Position numbers and translations under genes: made by a program
Notes under the pieces: generated by a model
What the model was told of the DNA's origin: nothing
The model's input: the letters and a program-made list of their open reading frames with translations, nothing else
The model's database searches: none
In this document: piece by piece, positions 29,923 through 32,342 of the stretch
How positions within the stretch are numbered: the stretch's first letter is position 1
Layout: each line of letters starts with the position of its first letter
Source of the DNA: an uncultured Flavobacteriaceae bacterium
GTDB taxonomy: Bacteria > Bacteroidota > Bacteroidia > Flavobacteriales > Flavobacteriaceae
Reading direction: 5' to 3'
Length of the DNA stretch: 32,342 nucleotides
Assembly (NCBI GenBank): GCA_913062575.1
Contig: CAJXVT010000027.1
Span: forward strand, 1-32,342

Positions 29923-31714
29923 CTTCTATTTCTAAAATAGGTAATACAATGTCAATTTTTGTTCCAGTTTCTGCATTAGAATCTATATGGAACTCTCCTT
30001 TCATCATTTGTATACGAGCATCAATTTGGTTGATTCCTAGTCCATCTTTTTTAACTGCTTCTTGTTTATCAAAACCTTCACCGTTATCTTTAATATAAAT
30101 AAACAACTTACCCTCTTTGTCTTCAATCTTTACAATAGCTCTTGTAGCATTACTATGCTTTAAAACATTGTTTACAAACTCTTGAATAATGTTATTTACT
30201 TTAATTTCAAAGTTTTGTTGGTAACGTCTAACATTTTTAATTTTAGTCTCTATCGTAATTTGAGAATTTGAAAATTTATCTGCCATATCTTTAATAGCAT
30301 ATTTCAATCCAAATTTCAATAAAACGGATGAAACTAAAGTATGTGATAAATCTCTAATAGTTTGTGAAGCTTCTACGATGATTTTTTGGGTTTTGTCAAT
30401 TTCTATTGGCGTATTACCATTGAATTGCATTTTACTTGCTTGCAAATGTAAATTGGCCGACGATAATAAAGAACTAACACTATCGTGCAAAGTTTCTGCT
30501 ATTTGTTTACGTTCTGTTTCTTTGCCATCTAAGGTTGCATTTAAGATACGTACTTGAGATTCTGACTTTAATTTCTCTAGCTTACTTTTTTGTGCTAATT
30601 GAGTTTGAGAAAGTTTTAACTTTAAATTATTCTGACGTAGCTTATAGTTGTATAACAGAACTCCAGAACTGATTAAAATCAACAACGCTAAACCTCCAAG
30701 ATAATAATTAGTTTTACGTTCCTCGGCTATTGCCAAATTTACTTTTTCTTTTGCTAGATTCACTTGGTGCTTTTCATAAATCTGTTGCATAACATGTTCA
30801 AAATTCACGCTTCTCAAACTATCTTTTATATCATATGATTTCTCTTGATAGTTATAAGCGGTATAATCTTTTAAATTGTATAATGCCCAAGCCAAGTTCA
30901 AATATAAATCTCTTTTGTATCTAAAAGCTGTACTACTTTTATCGTTCTCAATTAAATTGATCGCTTCTAAGTAAATTTCTTTAGACTTCTTATAGCTCTC
31001 TTCAAATGCGTAAATGCTAGCTAGGTTCCCTAAAGCGGAAGCTTCAAACAGTTTGTTTTTTGTTTTCCTTCTTATTTCAATAACTTTTAAAGAAAATTCT
31101 CTTGCTTTATCATATAAAGAATCCTGAATATAAATACCTGATAAATTGTTATATGCAGATGCTTTTACAGTTAATAATTCATCATTTAATGAATTTAGAT
31201 TGACTAGCTCTTTAAAAAAATACGTTGCACTATCTTTTTTCTTTATTGCTAAGTATTCTGATCCTAATCTTAAAAAAATATTTGCTAGATATTTATTTTT
31301 TGACGCAACAACTCCGTACGTTTTATTTTTTTCACTAAAGTAATATTTATCTTGCCTTAGGAGCAAATTCTTAGATATATTAAGATATTCAAGAGACTTA
31401 TTATGGTCATTTAGTTTTATAAATAAATCTCCAATCATGAAAGTGGTTAAAAACTCTAAATCTCTATCATTCTTTTTTTTGGAATCATCAAGTAATTTTA
31501 AACCTAAGGCTAAAGAATTTGAGTAATCGTTTTTCTTAATACTCTTTTTAATTTTCAAATACCTATTAACTAAAATAGTATCCCCTTTTTGCTGTATATA
31601 TAAAGGAGAAGCCTCTATAATACAAGCTTCTCCTTTAACTACTCCTTTAAAAGCAATTGCTTTTAAATTAAACATTAGAAATAAAAAAAATATTACTTTG
31701 TTTTTGATATTCAA
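29909..31714 (-). CDS. TPR-containing sensor histidine kinase (HisKA_3-like, NarX/DesK class)
   Basis: A 601-residue kinase. A signal or membrane segment (NKVIFFLFLMFNLKAIAF) leads to a region from about 45 to 310 made of helical TPR-like repeats (ASAYNNLSGIYIQDSLYDKA, ASALGNLASIYAFEESYKKS). One membrane helix lies at 338-358 (LGGLALLILISSGVLLYNY), then a coiled coil. The phospho-acceptor is His410 in ETLHDSVSSLLSSANLHL. ATPase motifs are the N box EFVNNVLKHSNA (about 510-522), DNGEGFD, and GLGINQIDARI. The sensor lies outside and the kinase inside. No response regulator is in the window, so the partner is elsewhere. It follows the repeat protein gene by 20 bases in the same direction. Confidence 0.92.
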   Translation of the reverse strand: MNIKNKVIFFLFLMFNLKAIAFKGVVKGEACIIEASPLYIQQKGDTILVNRYLKIKKSIKKNDYSNSLALGLKLLDDSKKKNDRDLEFLTTFMIGDLFIKLNDHNKSLEYLNISKNLLLRQDKYYFSEKNKTYGVVASKNKYLANIFLRLGSEYLAIKKKDSATYFFKELVNLNSLNDELLTVKASAYNNLSGIYIQDSLYDKAREFSLKVIEIRRKTKNKLFEASALGNLASIYAFEESYKKSKEIYLEAINLIENDKSSTAFRYKRDLYLNLAWALYNLKDYTAYNYQEKSYDIKDSLRSVNFEHVMQQIYEKHQVNLAKEKVNLAIAEERKTNYYLGGLALLILISSGVLLYNYKLRQNNLKLKLSQTQLAQKSKLEKLKSESQVRILNATLDGKETERKQIAETLHDSVSSLLSSANLHLQASKMQFNGNTPIEIDKTQKIIVEASQTIRDLSHTLVSSVLLKFGLKYAIKDMADKFSNSQITIETKIKNVRRYQQNFEIKVNNIIQEFVNNVLKHSNATRAIVKIEDKEGKLFIYIKDNGEGFDKQEAVKKDGLGINQIDARIQMMKGEFHIDSNAETGTKIDIVLPILEIEVTRV

Positions 31715-31734
31715 AATTTCTATTTATTTAAACA

Positions 31735-32342
31735 CTATAAATCATCATCTCCTGATTCATTATCTATTATAATCACCGGTGCTCTTTCTGCTATCAAAGA
31801 ACTACTCCCTTTACCTAATAATTTATGATTTACAAAATCTAATTTCAATATACCAGTATCAGGAATGGATAATGATCTAGAAAAAACTCTATTAACACCT
31901 GTTCCTTTTGATAAATGCACCTCATAAGTTGCTAAATCTTCATTATACTTAAATTCGGTAGCAACATCATTATTCACTTCAAAATCCAATTGAATAGTAC
32001 CATCAGTATTTGTTGCCAACTCATAAGTCTTCAAGAAATTTGTTGAATTTCCTTTAGCAAAGGTAATATTTTCATCTTCAATAGTCAACTTGGTTTGTTT
32101 TCCTGTTTCTGAATCAATGAAACCAATACTTAATGTATTATTATCTAGAGTGAATTCTTTTCTATGCTGATCTTTTGTATCATAGCCTACTTTAGACAAA
32201 TGAAATTTGTTTGTTAACGAATTTAAATCTTTGTGTGAATCAGATATCGTTTTATCTGCAACATCAAAATCAATTGAATATGCTCCTGAAGCATCTCTTT
32301 TTAACTGATATGATTTTAATAAAGACTCTTGGGGGATTTCTA
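31735..32342 (-). CDS. Repeat-containing protein, C-terminal part (5' end outside the window)
   Basis: The frame is open from the right edge to a stop at 31735, about 201 residues. An internal TTG could be mistaken for a start, but coding clearly continues upstream. Two similar units are visible, about 95 residues apart: LLKSYQL...GAYSIDFDV...DLNSLTNKFHLSK and FLKTYEL...GTIQLDFEV...DLATYEVHLSK. The units look beta-stranded, and the tail is acidic (DNESGDDDL) with no sorting domain I can recognise. The family is not known to me. It may be a surface or envelope protein, possibly a ligand or target related to the histidine kinase 20 bases downstream, since both are likely on one transcript. The full repeat number cannot be seen. 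Confidence 0.7.
   Translation of the reverse strand, partial: EIPQESLLKSYQLKRDASGAYSIDFDVADKTISDSHKDLNSLTNKFHLSKVGYDTKDQHRKEFTLDNNTLSIGFIDSETGKQTKLTIEDENITFAKGNSTNFLKTYELATNTDGTIQLDFEVNNDVATEFKYNEDLATYEVHLSKGTGVNRVFSRSLSIPDTGILKLDFVNHKLLGKGSSSLIAERAPVIIIDNESGDDDL

Noticed and set aside
31735..32199. A complete 154-residue gene starting at an internal TTG
   Set aside because: The frame stays open to the window edge and the upstream part contains a matching repeat unit, so the gene is longer and its start is outside.

Overview
The window looks like chromosomal DNA of a flavobacterium (Bacteroidota, probably Flavobacteriaceae). The evidence is AT-rich DNA, genes without Shine-Dalgarno sequences, promoter-like TTTG / TAnnTTTG pairs, many short lipoprotein signals ending in a Cys, and typical flavobacterial genes (BT_3928-like DoxX protein, DUF1599, folP-cdaA pair, M61 lipoprotein). 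The genus cannot be fixed from sequence alone. I saw no tRNA, rRNA, CRISPR array, intact insertion sequence or prophage, and no gene-free stretch longer than 300 bases.

Layout. 1-5949: the 5' part of a YgiQ-type radical SAM gene (-), an M61 aminopeptidase lipoprotein with a strong terminator (+), a coupled pair of membrane-anchored XRE regulator and exported esterase (+), and a DJ-1/PfpI lipoprotein (-). 6066-12937: a tight five-gene (+) unit with two S15/CocE hydrolases around an S45 acylase, then an SRPBCC protein and an orphan protein. 13015-15930: a radical SAM protein with a cobalamin-binding-like region, which starts with TTG and has a CX4CX2C cluster motif, followed by an Asp/Asn beta-hydroxylase-like oxygenase. 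15985-19934: L-serine dehydratase (-) and, divergently, dipeptidyl peptidase IV (+). 19979-22680: a VOC/MFS pair (-), an intergenic region with a possible small RNA, a DUF1684 protein (+), and a decayed enoyl-CoA hydratase fragment beside a repeat-like sequence. 22678-26856: fluoride channel, DoxX and DUF1599 (-), divergent from LOG-folP-cdaA (+). 26859-32342: truA-ABC exporter (-), a YfcE-like phosphoesterase (+), a TPR histidine kinase (-), and the end of a repeat protein (-).

How the genes fit together. The clearest theme is exported peptide and amide hydrolysis: M61 aminopeptidase, two S15 hydrolases, S45 acylase and DPP IV all carry export signals, which suits an organism that scavenges peptides. 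Serine dehydratase could feed released serine into pyruvate. The LOG-folP-cdaA genes give folate synthesis and c-di-AMP. The least explained parts are the radical SAM / hydroxylase pair with its switch-like spacer, the transmembrane XRE regulator with tandem 11-bp repeats upstream, and the terminator-ended unit between two divergent genes near 21.7 kb.
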